A stretch of DNA of 64,000 nt. It comes from Pseudomonadota bacterium. GTDB lineage: Bacteria; Pseudomonadota; Gammaproteobacteria; Burkholderiales; Rhodocyclaceae. A model generated the notes under the pieces. It did no database searches and had not been told where the DNA came from. It saw only the letters and a list, made by a program, of their open reading frames with translations. Every line of letters starts with the position of its first letter. Position 1 is the stretch's first letter. Of this stretch, positions 49,763 to 59,233 are shown in pieces. The position numbers and the translations under genes were made by a program. The DNA lies in NCBI GenBank assembly GCA_029776255.1, contig JAKOTN010000113.1, positions 1 through 64,000 of the forward strand, read 5' to 3'.

Positions 49763-50679
49763 CCATCGACACCGACGCTCTCCGGAACTACTTCGTCCGC
49801 CTGCAAACGGATCTCGTCGCCGCCCTGACAACGCTCGAAGGGCCGATGGGCGGCGCATTCCGCGTCGATCCGTGGGAGAAAGACCCCGGCGCCTCGCTTG
49901 CCGGGCACGGACGAACGGCGATCATCGAAGGCGGTCGGGTTTTCGAGCGTGGCGGCGTGGCCTTTTCGAGCGTCAATGGCGCCGCCCTGCCGCCGGCAGC
50001 CACTGCCCGGCGCCCGGAACTCGCCGGTCGCGCCTTCGAAGCGATGGGCGTGTCGCTGGTGCTGCACCCGGAAAACCCCTACTGCCCCACCGCGCACATG
50101 AATGTTCGTGCCCTGCTGGCCCGCAAGGAGGGCGCCGAACCGGTGTGGTGGTTTGGCGGTGGCATGGATTTGACGCCTTACTACCCGTTTGTCGACGACA
50201 TCCGGCATTTTCACGCCACCTGCCGCGACGCGCTGCGGCCGTTTGGCGACGACGTCTACCAACGCTACAAACAATGGTGCGACGAGTACTTCTTCCTCAG
50301 GCATCGCAACGAGCCGCGCGGTGTCGGCGGCGTTTTTTTCGACGACCTCGATGAAGGTGGTTTCGACCGTTGTTTCGCGCTCACGCGCGCGATCGGCGAC
50401 GCGTTTGCCACGGCTTATCCGCCAATCGTCGAACGACGGCAACACATGCCCTTCGGCGAGCGCGAACGCGATTTTCAGGCGTATCGACGCGGGCGTTACG
50501 TCGAATTCAATCTGGTCTGGGATCGCGGCACCCTGTTTGGGCTCCAGTCCGGCGGACGCAGCGAATCGATCCTGATGTCGCTGCCGCCGGTCGTCAAATG
50601 GCGTTACGACTGGCAACCGGCGCCGGGGACGCCGGAAGCGGCGATTTACGACCTGCTGGCACCGCGCGACTGGGCTTGA
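49759..50679 (+). CDS. hemF: Coproporphyrinogen III oxidase, aerobic
   Basis: HemF oxidatively decarboxylates coproporphyrinogen III in heme synthesis and needs oxygen. The 306 residues show [16 protein letters not shown] (catalytic histidine), [38 protein letters not shown] with FFDD, and [20 protein letters not shown]. The best start is TTG 49759, overlapping the purD stop; the open frame upstream is a purD shadow. It ends six bases from hemY, which points toward it. Confidence 0.95.
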   Translation: MTIDTDALRNYFVRLQTDLVAALTTLEGPMGGAFRVDPWEKDPGASLAGHGRTAIIEGGRVFERGGVAFSSVNGAALPPAATARRPELAGRAFEAMGVSLVLHPENPYCPTAHMNVRALLARKEGAEPVWWFGGGMDLTPYYPFVDDIRHFHATCRDALRPFGDDVYQRYKQWCDEYFFLRHRNEPRGVGGVFFDDLDEGGFDRCFALTRAIGDAFATAYPPIVERRQHMPFGERERDFQAYRRGRYVEFNLVWDRGTLFGLQSGGRSESILMSLPPVVKWRYDWQPAPGTPEAAIYDLLAPRDWA

Positions 50680-50685
50680 CGGCGC

Positions 50686-51699
50686 TCAGGGCGAACGGCT
50701 CGCGCCCTCGTGCAAGCGACCGCCGATGCGCTGCAGCGCCGCTTCCCATGGGATGTTTGATTGGGCGTCGGACGGCTTGTCGTTCGGGAAATCGTCAAGA
50801 CCGTCGCCAGCCGTGGTCGCTGGCGTGCGCAAGGCGTCGCACGCGTCGCGCAACAGCCGGAAATCGCGTTCCGCCACCGGCATGCCGCGCAAGTAGGGCA
50901 GCCAGCAGGCCCATATCTCGTGCATCGCGTCCTGGGTCACCGGCCCGTCGCCACGCTCGCTTCGCCGCCGTCGCAGAATTTCCCGGTGGGCCTGGTACTT
51001 GACGTTGCGGGCCACCGCGGGCAACAGGTGGCGGTGCCGCTCGAGCAGCCGCGCCAGACGCAGGACTTCCGGCCAATTGCCGCTGCCTTGCAGTGCTCGC
51101 AATTCCAGATAGCGTGCCGCGACGCGCCTGCCGGCGACCGCGCGGAAACGCGACAGCGTGTCGAGCGCATCGTCAAAGCGCTGCTGGTCGACAAGCCTGC
51201 CGGCCTCAAGCATCAAGCCCGCCGCGTGCCAGCGCGCGGTGGCGTCGTCGGCGCACTCTCGCGGCTCCCGCCGCCACCGCCGCGACTCCCCGCTCGGCGG
51301 CAGGTACAAACGCCGCGCCGCGTGAGTGACCAGCAGTGCCGCCAACTCCGGCGCCTGGCCCGCCTCTTCGGCCGGCGCGGCGTTTTTCAGAACGCGACCG
51401 AAACGTCCTTCGAAAAACAGGCGCACGGCGTCGTGCAAGGCGTCGACGGCCGCTTCGCGGCGCTGGCGTCGGCGAAATTCGCGCGCTTGCCGTGGCAACG
51501 AGGCGGTCAGGGAGAGCGTGCGCAAGACGGCGTAGAGCAGCGCGAAAGCGGCGACCAGCACGACGAGGGCCAGGTTCAGCGACACCTCGGCGCGATACGG
51601 CGGCAGGACCAGCAGCAAATAGCCTTCGTTGAAGCGTGCCGCCAGGGAGAGCGCCACCGCCAGCACGAATAGCGCCAGCAGCCACAGCAGCGCCTTCAC
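50686..51699 (-). CDS. hemY: HemY-type TPR membrane protein, short form
   Basis: HemY is an inner-membrane protein of the heme operon with two N-terminal membrane segments (1-25 and 42-62) and periplasmic or cytosolic TPR-like helices. The protein begins MKALLWLLALFVLAVALSLA and has FNEGYLLLVLPPYRAEVSLN. At 337 residues it is about 60 shorter than E. coli HemY (398). The last 70 residues (from about 265) do not resemble the usual C-terminal TPR repeats. I see no frame continuation. The start is GTG, overlapping the hemX TGA. Confidence 0.85.
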   Translation of the reverse strand: MKALLWLLALFVLAVALSLAARFNEGYLLLVLPPYRAEVSLNLALVVLVAAFALLYAVLRTLSLTASLPRQAREFRRRQRREAAVDALHDAVRLFFEGRFGRVLKNAAPAEEAGQAPELAALLVTHAARRLYLPPSGESRRWRREPRECADDATARWHAAGLMLEAGRLVDQQRFDDALDTLSRFRAVAGRRVAARYLELRALQGSGNWPEVLRLARLLERHRHLLPAVARNVKYQAHREILRRRRSERGDGPVTQDAMHEIWACWLPYLRGMPVAERDFRLLRDACDALRTPATTAGDGLDDFPNDKPSDAQSNIPWEAALQRIGGRLHEGASRSP

Positions 51700-52739
51700 T
51701 TGCGCTCCTTGCCCAGCCTGAAGGTTTTGATCGCCGCCTGACTTTCGTTGAGCGTCGGCAATTCGATGACGATCTCGGTCGAGGCCAATTGCCGCAGCGA
51801 TTGGTGCGCGGCCTGCCGCGAGGGATCGTCGGCGGCGAAAAAGCGTTCCATCCAGGCTTGCGCGCGCAGCAATTCGCTACGGTAGGTCGCCTGATCGCGA
51901 GCCAGCAACGCCAGGCGAGCGTTCAAAACGCGCAGTTTGAGATTTTCACGCAAAAAAAAGGATTGCCCGGGCGCCAGCAGCACCGGTTCGTCACGGTCGA
52001 AACGCTGAATGCGGATCAGTCCCCGCAGTTCCGTCCAGAAATCCGTCGCCAGCCGCCGCCAGAACGCGGTTGCCAGCGGCGACGCGCTGTCGGCGGGGGG
52101 AGCCTCTTCTGGCGCGGCGCTTGCGGTGGCACGCGGATGCGCGTCAACCGCCAAAGGAAGCGTGTCGATGACGCCAAGCACGGTTTCAAGGCGCAGACTC
52201 ATCCCGGCCACGTCGGGCTGCGGCACGACCCGCAAACGATTGAGGTCGCGGGACAGCACCTTGCGCAGAGCGAGAAAGCGCGGGTTGCCGGCCAGCCGGG
52301 CATCGGCCGATTGCAACGCCAGCACCGCGCCCTGGACATTGCCGGCCAGTTGCAGTTGCTGCGCCGCCAGGGTGACGCCTTGCTCGACCTCGGCCAGAAT
52401 CCATTCGTCGCGGTTGCGGGCAAGATCCTGGTACAAGGTTTCGAGCAGCACCTGCTGGCTGCGCGATTCGGCGAGTTTGGCCTCGATCGCGCTCAGGCGA
52501 CCGAGCGCCGCCGCCGCCTGTTCCTGCGCCTGTTTGGCCAGGAGGCGGCTTTCGGCGTTCGCGGTATCGCTTTGCGCCAGACGGCGGGCCAGTTCCTGTT
52601 GCGTCCCGGCAAGCAACTGGCGGGTTTCCAGCCATTGCCAGCCCGTCAATCCCAGCGCCAGCAACGCGACCGCCAACCATGGATTCCGCCAGTGCGCGAG
52701 TTCGCCCGTGCTTGCCGACGGGACGGGTTCTTCGCTCAC
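51696..52739 (-). CDS. hemX: HemX family protein
   Basis: HemX is encoded in the hemCDXY operon of many Proteobacteria and is often mislabelled uroporphyrinogen methyltransferase. The 347 residues have a short cytoplasmic start, one membrane helix (about 20-36, NPWLAVALLALGLTGWQWL), a coiled coil (about 40-100) and a helical domain ending VIELPTLNESQAAIKTF. No SAM-binding motif is present, so methyltransferase activity is unlikely. The start is GTG, overlapping the hemD stop as GTGA. Confidence 0.88.
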   Translation of the reverse strand: MSEEPVPSASTGELAHWRNPWLAVALLALGLTGWQWLETRQLLAGTQQELARRLAQSDTANAESRLLAKQAQEQAAAALGRLSAIEAKLAESRSQQVLLETLYQDLARNRDEWILAEVEQGVTLAAQQLQLAGNVQGAVLALQSADARLAGNPRFLALRKVLSRDLNRLRVVPQPDVAGMSLRLETVLGVIDTLPLAVDAHPRATASAAPEEAPPADSASPLATAFWRRLATDFWTELRGLIRIQRFDRDEPVLLAPGQSFFLRENLKLRVLNARLALLARDQATYRSELLRAQAWMERFFAADDPSRQAAHQSLRQLASTEIVIELPTLNESQAAIKTFRLGKERK

Positions 52740-53575
52740 GACCAGCCACGGTACGCGCACAAGGACGCGACCAGCCCATCGTCCGTGGGTTCGCTCAGCA
52801 CCACGCGCTGCACGCCGAGCGCCGTCGCCAATTCGGCGATGCGGTGATGCGGCACAAACAGCGGCAAGGTCCGCAGCTCGCCGCGCACTTCGTCGTCCAG
52901 CAATTCGAAGAGATTGCGCAAGGCCTCGCTGGAGGAAATGGTCAGCGCGTCGAGCGCATCGGTGCACAACAGCGTCGCCAGTGGCAGCGCATTCGTGGGT
53001 GCCGAGCGCTGGTAGCACGCGACGCAGTCGACCACCGCGCCGCGCGCGCGCAAGGTTTCCGAAAGAAATTCGCGACCGCCGTTGCCGCGAAAGATCAGCA
53101 CGCGCCGGCCAGCGACGCTCGCTTTTTGCAGCACCGGCAACTCGAGCAAGGTTTCGGAATCGTGACGCCTGCTCGGCGCCATGACATCTTCGATGCCGTA
53201 AGCCAGCAGACGGGCGACGCTACCGGGACCAAGCGCCAGCGCCTGCACGTCGTCGGGCCAACGTCGTTCGGCGAGAACCGCCGGGATGCTGTGGTCAACC
53301 GCATTCGGGCTGATGAAAATAGCCAGCGAGTAGGTGTCCAAGCGATCGATCGCCGCCTGCAACGGCCCTTGGTCCCTGGCGGGAGCGATTTCCAGCAAGG
53401 GAAAGACGACGGGTTCGCCGCCCTCGGCGGCAATCCGTGCCGCCAGGCCGGCGGCCTGTTCGCGCGGGCGGGTGACGAGGATTTTTCTGCCGAGCAGGCG
53501 CTGGCGCGCGTCCATGGTCGCCAGGCCGGCGAATCCCGCCGACAGGAGCGATGCGCCGGGAGCTCGCTCACGCAT
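52736..53575 (-). CDS. hemD: Uroporphyrinogen-III synthase
   Basis: HemD closes and inverts ring D of hydroxymethylbilane to give uroporphyrinogen III. The protein has the two-domain fold, with [20 protein letters not shown] near the N-terminus, [60 protein letters not shown] and [15 protein letters not shown]. The family is poorly conserved, so the call leans on these blocks and on position after hemC. Two ATGs compete (53587 and 53575). I prefer 53575, which follows GGA at a better distance. Both overlap the hemC end. Confidence 0.93.
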   Translation of the reverse strand: MRERAPGASLLSAGFAGLATMDARQRLLGRKILVTRPREQAAGLAARIAAEGGEPVVFPLLEIAPARDQGPLQAAIDRLDTYSLAIFISPNAVDHSIPAVLAERRWPDDVQALALGPGSVARLLAYGIEDVMAPSRRHDSETLLELPVLQKASVAGRRVLIFRGNGGREFLSETLRARGAVVDCVACYQRSAPTNALPLATLLCTDALDALTISSSEALRNLFELLDDEVRGELRTLPLFVPHHRIAELATALGVQRVVLSEPTDDGLVASLCAYRGWS

Positions 53576-54551
53576 CGTGTCCGGCATCGGCGGGTCGTGC
53601 GGATTGTGAAAGCTGTTCGAGTATGGCCGTCGCGCCGCGCGCGCGCAGGGTTCGCGCCAGGAGCACGCCGATCTCTTCGTCGTCTGCCGCCCGGCCGGAC
53701 TGTTCGCCGGCGATCATCCGCCGTCCGTCCGGCGTGGCGACGAAACCGCGCAGCCGGAGTCTGTCGCCCACCAGTTCGGCATGCGCGGCGAGCGGCACCT
53801 GACAACCGCCGCCCAGGGCGCGCGAGAATGCCCGCTCGGCCCGCACGCAATGCGCGCTGTCGACGGCGTGCAAGGGCGCCAGCAGTTCGATCATGTCGGC
53901 GCGCGCGGCCAACACCTCGATCCCCAAAACGCCTTGACCGGGTGCGGGCAAGGATTGTTCGGGGGAAAGCAGCGCGGCGATGCGATCGGACAAGCCAAGA
54001 CGAATCAGGCCGGCGGCGGCGAGAACGATCGCGTCGTAGTCGCCGGCGTCGAGTTTGCGCAGGCGCGTGTCGAGATTGCCGCGCAGACTGGTGACGGTCA
54101 GGTGCGGGTAACGGGCCCGCAGAATCGCGGCCCGCCGCAGGCTGGACGTGCCGACGACGGCATTGGCCGGCAGTTGGTCCAACCCGGCGTAGCGCGTGGA
54201 CACCAAGGCGTCGCAGGGATTTTCGCGCTCTGAAACGGCCGCCAGCGCAAAGCCCTCCGGCATCTCCATCGGCACATCCTTCATCGAATGCACCGCCAGA
54301 TCGGCGCGCCCCTCCTGCATCGCCACTTCGAGTTCCTTGATGAACAGCCCCTTGCCGCCGATGGCCGATAGTGGACGGTCGAGAATTCGATCGCCACGGG
54401 TGGTCATGCCCAAGATGTCCACCCGCCGGCCTGGACAAACGGCCTGCAAGCGGGAGCGGACATGCTCGGCTTGCCACATGGCGAGCCGCGATTCGCGCGA
54501 GGCGATCACCAGCGGCGGCAGGGAGGTCGGGTTCGGGGCGTCAGGATTCAA
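53568..54551 (-). CDS. hemC: Porphobilinogen deaminase
   Basis: HemC polymerises four porphobilinogens into hydroxymethylbilane. The 327 residues include [47 protein letters not shown] (active-site Asp region), [16 protein letters not shown] and the dipyrromethane-cofactor cysteine in [16 protein letters not shown]. No ATG lies near the domain start. TTG 54551, eight bases after GGAAA, is the likely start. It opens the hemC-hemD-hemX-hemY operon. Confidence 0.95.
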   Translation of the reverse strand: MNPDAPNPTSLPPLVIASRESRLAMWQAEHVRSRLQAVCPGRRVDILGMTTRGDRILDRPLSAIGGKGLFIKELEVAMQEGRADLAVHSMKDVPMEMPEGFALAAVSERENPCDALVSTRYAGLDQLPANAVVGTSSLRRAAILRARYPHLTVTSLRGNLDTRLRKLDAGDYDAIVLAAAGLIRLGLSDRIAALLSPEQSLPAPGQGVLGIEVLAARADMIELLAPLHAVDSAHCVRAERAFSRALGGGCQVPLAAHAELVGDRLRLRGFVATPDGRRMIAGEQSGRAADDEEIGVLLARTLRARGATAILEQLSQSARPADAGHDA

Positions 54552-54603
54552 GGCAAATTTCCGAAAGGAGCGGCGGCGGCGCGACCAAGATGGCCGGCGG
54601 GGA

Positions 54604-54609
54604 ATTCTA
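54604..54609 (-). promoter_or_regulatory. hemC: Putative -10 element of the hemCDXY operon
   Basis: The minus strand reads TAGAAT 52 bases before the hemC TTG start. No good -35 is seen at 16-18 bases. This is the same -10 hexamer seen before minD, dusB, amgK and uppP. Confidence 0.4.
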
Positions 54610-54775
54610 ACATGCGTGCCGACGCCATTCGGCGTCACGGCACGGTGGCCGCGCGGGTGGCCCGACTTCGACAAAAGAGGCGAACGTGGCGCCAATTCGT
54701 CGCCAGGCACGCACGATGCCGGGTCTGGCAAGGGCCCTGAATCTCGTCGCCGACCGGCGGCGCCGGCCGAGTGGT

Positions 54776-54781
54776 TATACT
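54776..54781 (+). promoter_or_regulatory. dgkA: Putative -10 element of dgkA
   Basis: TATACT lies 32 bases before the dgkA GTG, followed by a TAGGAG ribosome site. It matches five of six -10 consensus bases; the -35 is not recognisable. Confidence 0.4.
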
Positions 54782-54813
54782 GGCAGCCCTCGAACATTGG
54801 CTAGGAGAATTTC

Positions 54814-55188
54814 GTGACTGAAGAAAGTCCGTTCAAGGGGCGGACCGGGTTAAAACGGGTGTGGAATGCCTTTCACTACACCCGGGCGGGACTGCGCGAG
54901 GCGTATCGCGCCGAAGACGCGTTCCGGCAGGAGGTGCTGCTCGCCGCCGTGTTGATTCCTTTGGCCTGCTTCCTGCCGGTCGGCGGCGTCGGCAAGGCGC
55001 TGATGATCGCCAGCGTGCTGCTGGTGCTGATGGTCGAACTGATCAATTCGGCGATCGAAGCCACCGTCGACCGCGTTTCGCTGGAGCGGCACCCTTTGTC
55101 CAAACGGGCCAAGGATGTGGGCAGCGCGGCGGTTTTCGTGGCCTTGCTCAATGCGGTCGCGGTCTGGGCTTGCGTGCTGATCGGCTAG
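54814..55188 (+). CDS. dgkA: Diacylglycerol kinase
   Basis: DgkA phosphorylates diacylglycerol left over from membrane-derived oligosaccharide synthesis. The 124-residue protein has an N-terminal amphipathic helix and three membrane helices. The signature is VELINSAIEATVDRVSLERH, where the glutamates bind metal and ATP. The start is GTG behind TAGGAG. It is monocistronic, between hemC and ftsX. Confidence 0.96.
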   Translation: MTEESPFKGRTGLKRVWNAFHYTRAGLREAYRAEDAFRQEVLLAAVLIPLACFLPVGGVGKALMIASVLLVLMVELINSAIEATVDRVSLERHPLSKRAKDVGSAAVFVALLNAVAVWACVLIG

Positions 55189-55202
55189 CCGCGCCCAGGC
55201 GA

Positions 55203-56102
55203 TCAGGCAACCCGCCGCAGATACATCGCCGCCGAGATACTGGCGCCGAGCCAACCCAGGCCGCCGCCGACGACGGCCAGCGCGGTGATGTCCAACGGCG
55301 ACAAGCCTTGCAACACGAAGTTGGCGCCATACAGTTGCGCCAATTCGCCTACCGGCGCGCGTAGCAGGTGGAAACCGACGGTGACCAGCAGGGCCGCGCA
55401 AAGTCCGCCGAGCACCCCTTGCAACACGCCGAAATAATGCAGCGGCCGCTGGATCCAGGCGTCGGTGGCGCCGATCAGTTTGGCCAGTTCGATTTCGGCG
55501 GCCTGCGCGAGAATTTGCAGACGGATGGTGTTGAAAGTGATGGTCACCAGCGCGCCGGCAAACAGAATGCCGAGCAGCATGACCACCAGTTTGCCGAGGC
55601 GAAGCAGTGCGTCCAGGCGGCGGACCCATGCCGAATCGAGTTGCACGTGCGCCACGTCTGGCCAGGCGGCGAAGGTCCTGGCCAGACTTTCAAGCGCTTC
55701 CGGCCGCGTATCGTCGGGAGTGACGATGAAGGCGTCCGGCAAGGGGTTTTTCGGCAGGCTGGCGACGATTTCGGCCATGCCCTCGCTGGCTTGCAAGTGC
55801 TTGAGCGCCTCCTCGCGGGAAACGAAACGCCAGCTGCCGGCCCGGGCGTCCTTGAGGCGCGATTCGAGGTCCGACAGCGCGCTCTTGCCCACGTCCAAGG
55901 TCATGAAAATACTGATCTGCTGCACACCGGGGCTGTCGCCGGTCGCCTGACGAAGATTGTCCAGGCATAGCCAGCCGGCTGTCGGCAGCGTCAAGGCGAC
56001 GCCGATCACCAGCAGCGACAACAGGGAGTTGAGCGGCGCGGCAAGCAAGCGGCGCAAGGCGTCGCGCAGCGCCGTCAGATGCTGGCCGATCCACGCTTTC
56101 AA
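55203..56102 (-). CDS. ftsX: Cell division protein FtsX
   Basis: FtsX is the membrane half of the FtsEX complex, which controls periplasmic peptidoglycan hydrolases at the septum. The 299 residues have four membrane helices (about 22-46, then 170-195, 220-245 and 267-290) and a periplasmic domain between the first two (about 50-165, SIFMTLDVGKSALSDLESRL). The best start is TTG 56102, overlapping the ftsE stop; the next ATG is far inside. Confidence 0.95.
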   Translation of the reverse strand: MKAWIGQHLTALRDALRRLLAAPLNSLLSLLVIGVALTLPTAGWLCLDNLRQATGDSPGVQQISIFMTLDVGKSALSDLESRLKDARAGSWRFVSREEALKHLQASEGMAEIVASLPKNPLPDAFIVTPDDTRPEALESLARTFAAWPDVAHVQLDSAWVRRLDALLRLGKLVVMLLGILFAGALVTITFNTIRLQILAQAAEIELAKLIGATDAWIQRPLHYFGVLQGVLGGLCAALLVTVGFHLLRAPVGELAQLYGANFVLQGLSPLDITALAVVGGGLGWLGASISAAMYLRRVA

Positions 56103-56779
56103 GGCGTGCCCGCTGCCGCGGCCGACAGGTCGCGCATTTCGCCCTTGTGCAGGCGGAGCACGCGTGGCGGCGGTCCAGACAAAACGGGAAGGTCATGCGT
56201 GGCGACGCATACCGTGACGCCGACCTGCTGAAAGGCACGAAAAATGGCGAGGATTTCCGCGGCCGAGTCGGCGTCGAGATTGGCGGTCGGTTCGTCGGCG
56301 AGTAGAATGGCCGGCCGGTTCACCACCGCGCGGGCAATCGCCAGACGCTGTTGCTCACCGCCGGACAACGCGATCGGCAAGGTGTTCTCGCGGTCGGGGA
56401 GACCGACCTTGGCCAGCGCCGCCAGCGCCCGGCGCCGCGCTTCCCTTACCGGATGGCCGACGATTGCCAGCGGCAACAGCACATTGTCGAGCACCGTCCG
56501 GTCGAACAGCAGTTTGCGATCCTGAAAAATCAGCCCGAGCTTGCGGCGCAGATAGGGAACGGCGTTCCGGCGCAAGGCCGCGAGATTCTGGCCGTTGATC
56601 AAGACGTGACCGGACGTCGGGCGCTCGATGGCCGCCAGCAGCTTGAACAGCGTGGACTTGCCGGCGCCGGAATGGCCGGTGAGAAAAACCATCTCGCCGG
56701 CGGTGATTTCAAAGCTCACGTCCCGGAGCGCCTCGCGGCCTTCCGGGTAGCGCTTGGTTAGTTCGCTGGCGCTGATCAC
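56099..56779 (-). CDS. ftsE: Cell division ATP-binding protein FtsE
   Basis: FtsE is the ABC ATPase partner of FtsX. The 226 residues contain Walker A (LTGHSGAGKSTLFKLL), the signature LSGGEQQRLAIARAVV, Walker B (ILLADEPTANLD) and an H-loop histidine (CVATHDLPVL). The start is GTG 56779, overlapping the ftsY TGA. The order ftsY-ftsE-ftsX is the same as in E. coli. Confidence 0.97.
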   Translation of the reverse strand: MISASELTKRYPEGREALRDVSFEITAGEMVFLTGHSGAGKSTLFKLLAAIERPTSGHVLINGQNLAALRRNAVPYLRRKLGLIFQDRKLLFDRTVLDNVLLPLAIVGHPVREARRRALAALAKVGLPDRENTLPIALSGGEQQRLAIARAVVNRPAILLADEPTANLDADSAAEILAIFRAFQQVGVTVCVATHDLPVLSGPPPRVLRLHKGEMRDLSAAAAGTP

Positions 56780-57768
56780 TCGAACAGCGCGTCGACGAAA
56801 TCGCGGGCGCGGAAGGGCCGCAAATCGTCGATACCCTCGCCGACGCCGATGAAACGGATCGGCTTCGGGCATTGGCGGGCAATCGCCGCGACCACGCCGC
56901 CCTTGGCCGAACCGTCGAGCTTGGTCAGCACCAGGCCGGTGACTTGAATCGCCTTGTCGAACGCCATCACCTGTTGCAGGGCGTTCTGGCCGAAAGTGGC
57001 GTCGAGCACCAGCAGCGTTTCGTGCGGGCCGCTGGGGTCGGCTTTCTGGATGACGCGCCGGACCTTGGCGATTTCGTCCATGAGATGCAACTGTGTCGGC
57101 AGCCGTCCGGCGGTGTCGGCCAGCACGACGTCGATGCCGCGCGCCTTGGCGGCGGCGATGGCGTCGAAGATCACCGCCGCCGGATCGCCCGACTGCTGCG
57201 CGACGACCGTGACATTGTTGCGCTCGCCCCAGGTTTGCAGTTGCTCGCGCGCCGCGGCGCGGAAGGTGTCGCCGGCCGCCAGCAGGACGGACAAGCCCTG
57301 CGCCTGATAATGCTTGGCCAGCTTGCCGATCGAGGTGGTCTTGCCGGCGCCGTTGACCCCGGCGAGCATGAGGATGAACGGGCGGTGCGCGCCGATGTCC
57401 AGCGGCTCCTCCAGCGGCAGCAGCAGCTCGTACAGGGTGTCGGACAGCGCCTGCTGAATGCCGGCCGGGGTGTCGATCTTGTCGCGCTTGGCGCGCATCT
57501 TGAGGTGATAGAGCAAGTGTTGCGTGGCATCCAGGCCAACATCGCTGGTCAGCAACAGCGTTTCAAGCTCCTCGAGCAGTTCGTCGTCCACCTTGCCGCG
57601 CGAAAACAGCGACTTGAGCTTGCCACCAAACTGGGCACGGGTACGGGACAGGCCGGCCTTCAGGCGCTGGCGCCATGACGCGGTCACGGTGTCGTCCCGT
57701 TCCGCCTGGTTGGCGGAGGCGTCGTCGTCGGTCTTTTGACCGGGGGATTTCTTCAGGAAACCAAACAT
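56776..57768 (-). CDS. ftsY: Signal recognition particle receptor FtsY
   Basis: FtsY receives SRP-ribosome complexes at the membrane. The 330 residues start MFGFLKKSPGQKTDDDASAN with a short acidic A region, then the NG domain: GVNGAGKTTSIGKLA (P-loop), DTAGRLPTQLHLMDEI, TKLDGSAKGGVVAA and IGVGEGIDDLRPF. The A region is much shorter than in E. coli FtsY. I chose ATG 57768 over an upstream ATG, which lies in unconserved sequence. Confidence 0.97.
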   Translation of the reverse strand: MFGFLKKSPGQKTDDDASANQAERDDTVTASWRQRLKAGLSRTRAQFGGKLKSLFSRGKVDDELLEELETLLLTSDVGLDATQHLLYHLKMRAKRDKIDTPAGIQQALSDTLYELLLPLEEPLDIGAHRPFILMLAGVNGAGKTTSIGKLAKHYQAQGLSVLLAAGDTFRAAAREQLQTWGERNNVTVVAQQSGDPAAVIFDAIAAAKARGIDVVLADTAGRLPTQLHLMDEIAKVRRVIQKADPSGPHETLLVLDATFGQNALQQVMAFDKAIQVTGLVLTKLDGSAKGGVVAAIARQCPKPIRFIGVGEGIDDLRPFRARDFVDALFE

Positions 57769-57864
57769 GGGATTGCGTGTCTCAAAGCCGCTCGGGGTCT
57801 TTGGCGGTGGTAAGATGCCGGCGCACAGGCTCGACGTCCCCAAATTCTATCAGAAGCGATTCTC

Positions 57865-59226
57865 ATGCCCATGCGTTACATGCGATTGATTCCCTTATTC
57901 TTCGCCGCGTTCGCGCCAAATGTCTGGCCGGCCGATACCCATGAGCGACAGTTGGCCAACGGCTTGCGGGTGATCGTCAAGGAGGATCGCCGCGCGCCGA
58001 CGGCGGTGCATATGGTCTGGTACCGGGTCGGCAGCATGGACGAAACCAATGGCACCACCGGCGTCGCCCACCTCCTCGAACACATGATGTTCAAGGGCAC
58101 GCCGGACGTCGGGGCGGGCGAATTCAGCCGCCGCGTGGCCGCCGCCGGCGGGCGCGACAATGCGTTCACCAGCCGCGACTACACCGCCTATTTTCAGCAA
58201 GTCCCCAAACAGCAACTGCCTGAAATGATGCGCCTCGAAGCCGATCGCATGCGTCATCTGACCCTCGACGTCAAGGAATACGCACAGGAAATCAAGGTGG
58301 TCATGGAGGAGCGCCGGCTACGGACCGACGATCAACCACAAGCGCTGCTCTTCGAACAACTGGGCGCCGTCGCCTTCCAGTCGCACCCCTACCGCGTTCC
58401 CATCATCGGCTGGATGAACGATCTCGAAAACATGACCGTCGACGATGCCCGCGCGTGGTACGAGCGCTGGTACACCCCGAACAACGCTTACGTGGTGGTG
58501 GTTGGCGATGTCGATCATCGCCAGGTTTTTCAGCTTGCCGAGCAGTATTACGGCACCCTGCCGACACACGCCCTGCCGGTGCGAAAACCGCAGGAAGAGC
58601 CGGCGCAACGCGGCATTCGCCGTGTGACCGTCCAGGCGCCGGCCGACTTGCCGGTCCTGATCATGGCCTACAAGGTGCCAGTGATCCGCGATGTCGAGCA
58701 CGACAGCGATCCCTATGCCCTGACCATGCTCGCCGCGGTGCTGGCCGGACACGACGCGGCGCGGTTCACCAGGCATCTCGTCCGGCAGCAGCTGCTGGCG
58801 GTGGATGCCGAGGCCAGTTACGACTCGACCAGTCGCGGTCCTGGACTGTTCTACCTGCACGGCTCGCCGAGCGACGGCCGGACGCGCGCCGAACTGGAAA
58901 CCGGCTTGCGCGCCGAAATCGCCGACGTGCAGCAAAAAGGCATCGCCGACGACGAACTGGCCCGCGCCAAGACACAAGTCGTCGCCGGGCAAATCTACAA
59001 ACTGGACTCGATGTTCGCGCAGGCGATGGAAATCGGCCAGCTCGAATCGGTCGGCATCTCGCACGCCCAGAACCGGCGCATCATCGAAAAACTCCAGGCG
59101 GTGAGCGCCGAGCAGGTACAGGCGGTGGCCCGGAAATATTTCCGGGATGAGCAACTGACGGTTGCCGAACTCGACCCGCAAGCGCTGCCTAAAACCCCGC
59201 GCCCCGCAACCGCCCTCCGCCACTGA
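57865..59226 (+). CDS. M16 zinc peptidase, catalytic subunit type
   Basis: This 453-residue protein has a signal peptide (about 1-23, ending WPAD) and the inverted zinc motif HLLEH at 69-73 (GVAHLLEHMMFKGTPD). A downstream glutamate block EIKVVMEERRLRTDD completes the zinc site. It is followed by a second, inactive-type M16 gene eight bases later, forming the usual two-subunit pair of insulinase/processing-peptidase relatives in the periplasm. Its substrates are unknown. A promoter is not evident in the 96 bases after ftsY. Confidence 0.92.
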   Translation: MPMRYMRLIPLFFAAFAPNVWPADTHERQLANGLRVIVKEDRRAPTAVHMVWYRVGSMDETNGTTGVAHLLEHMMFKGTPDVGAGEFSRRVAAAGGRDNAFTSRDYTAYFQQVPKQQLPEMMRLEADRMRHLTLDVKEYAQEIKVVMEERRLRTDDQPQALLFEQLGAVAFQSHPYRVPIIGWMNDLENMTVDDARAWYERWYTPNNAYVVVVGDVDHRQVFQLAEQYYGTLPTHALPVRKPQEEPAQRGIRRVTVQAPADLPVLIMAYKVPVIRDVEHDSDPYALTMLAAVLAGHDAARFTRHLVRQQLLAVDAEASYDSTSRGPGLFYLHGSPSDGRTRAELETGLRAEIADVQQKGIADDELARAKTQVVAGQIYKLDSMFAQAMEIGQLESVGISHAQNRRIIEKLQAVSAEQVQAVARKYFRDEQLTVAELDPQALPKTPRPATALRH

Positions 59227-59233
59227 GCCGCCC

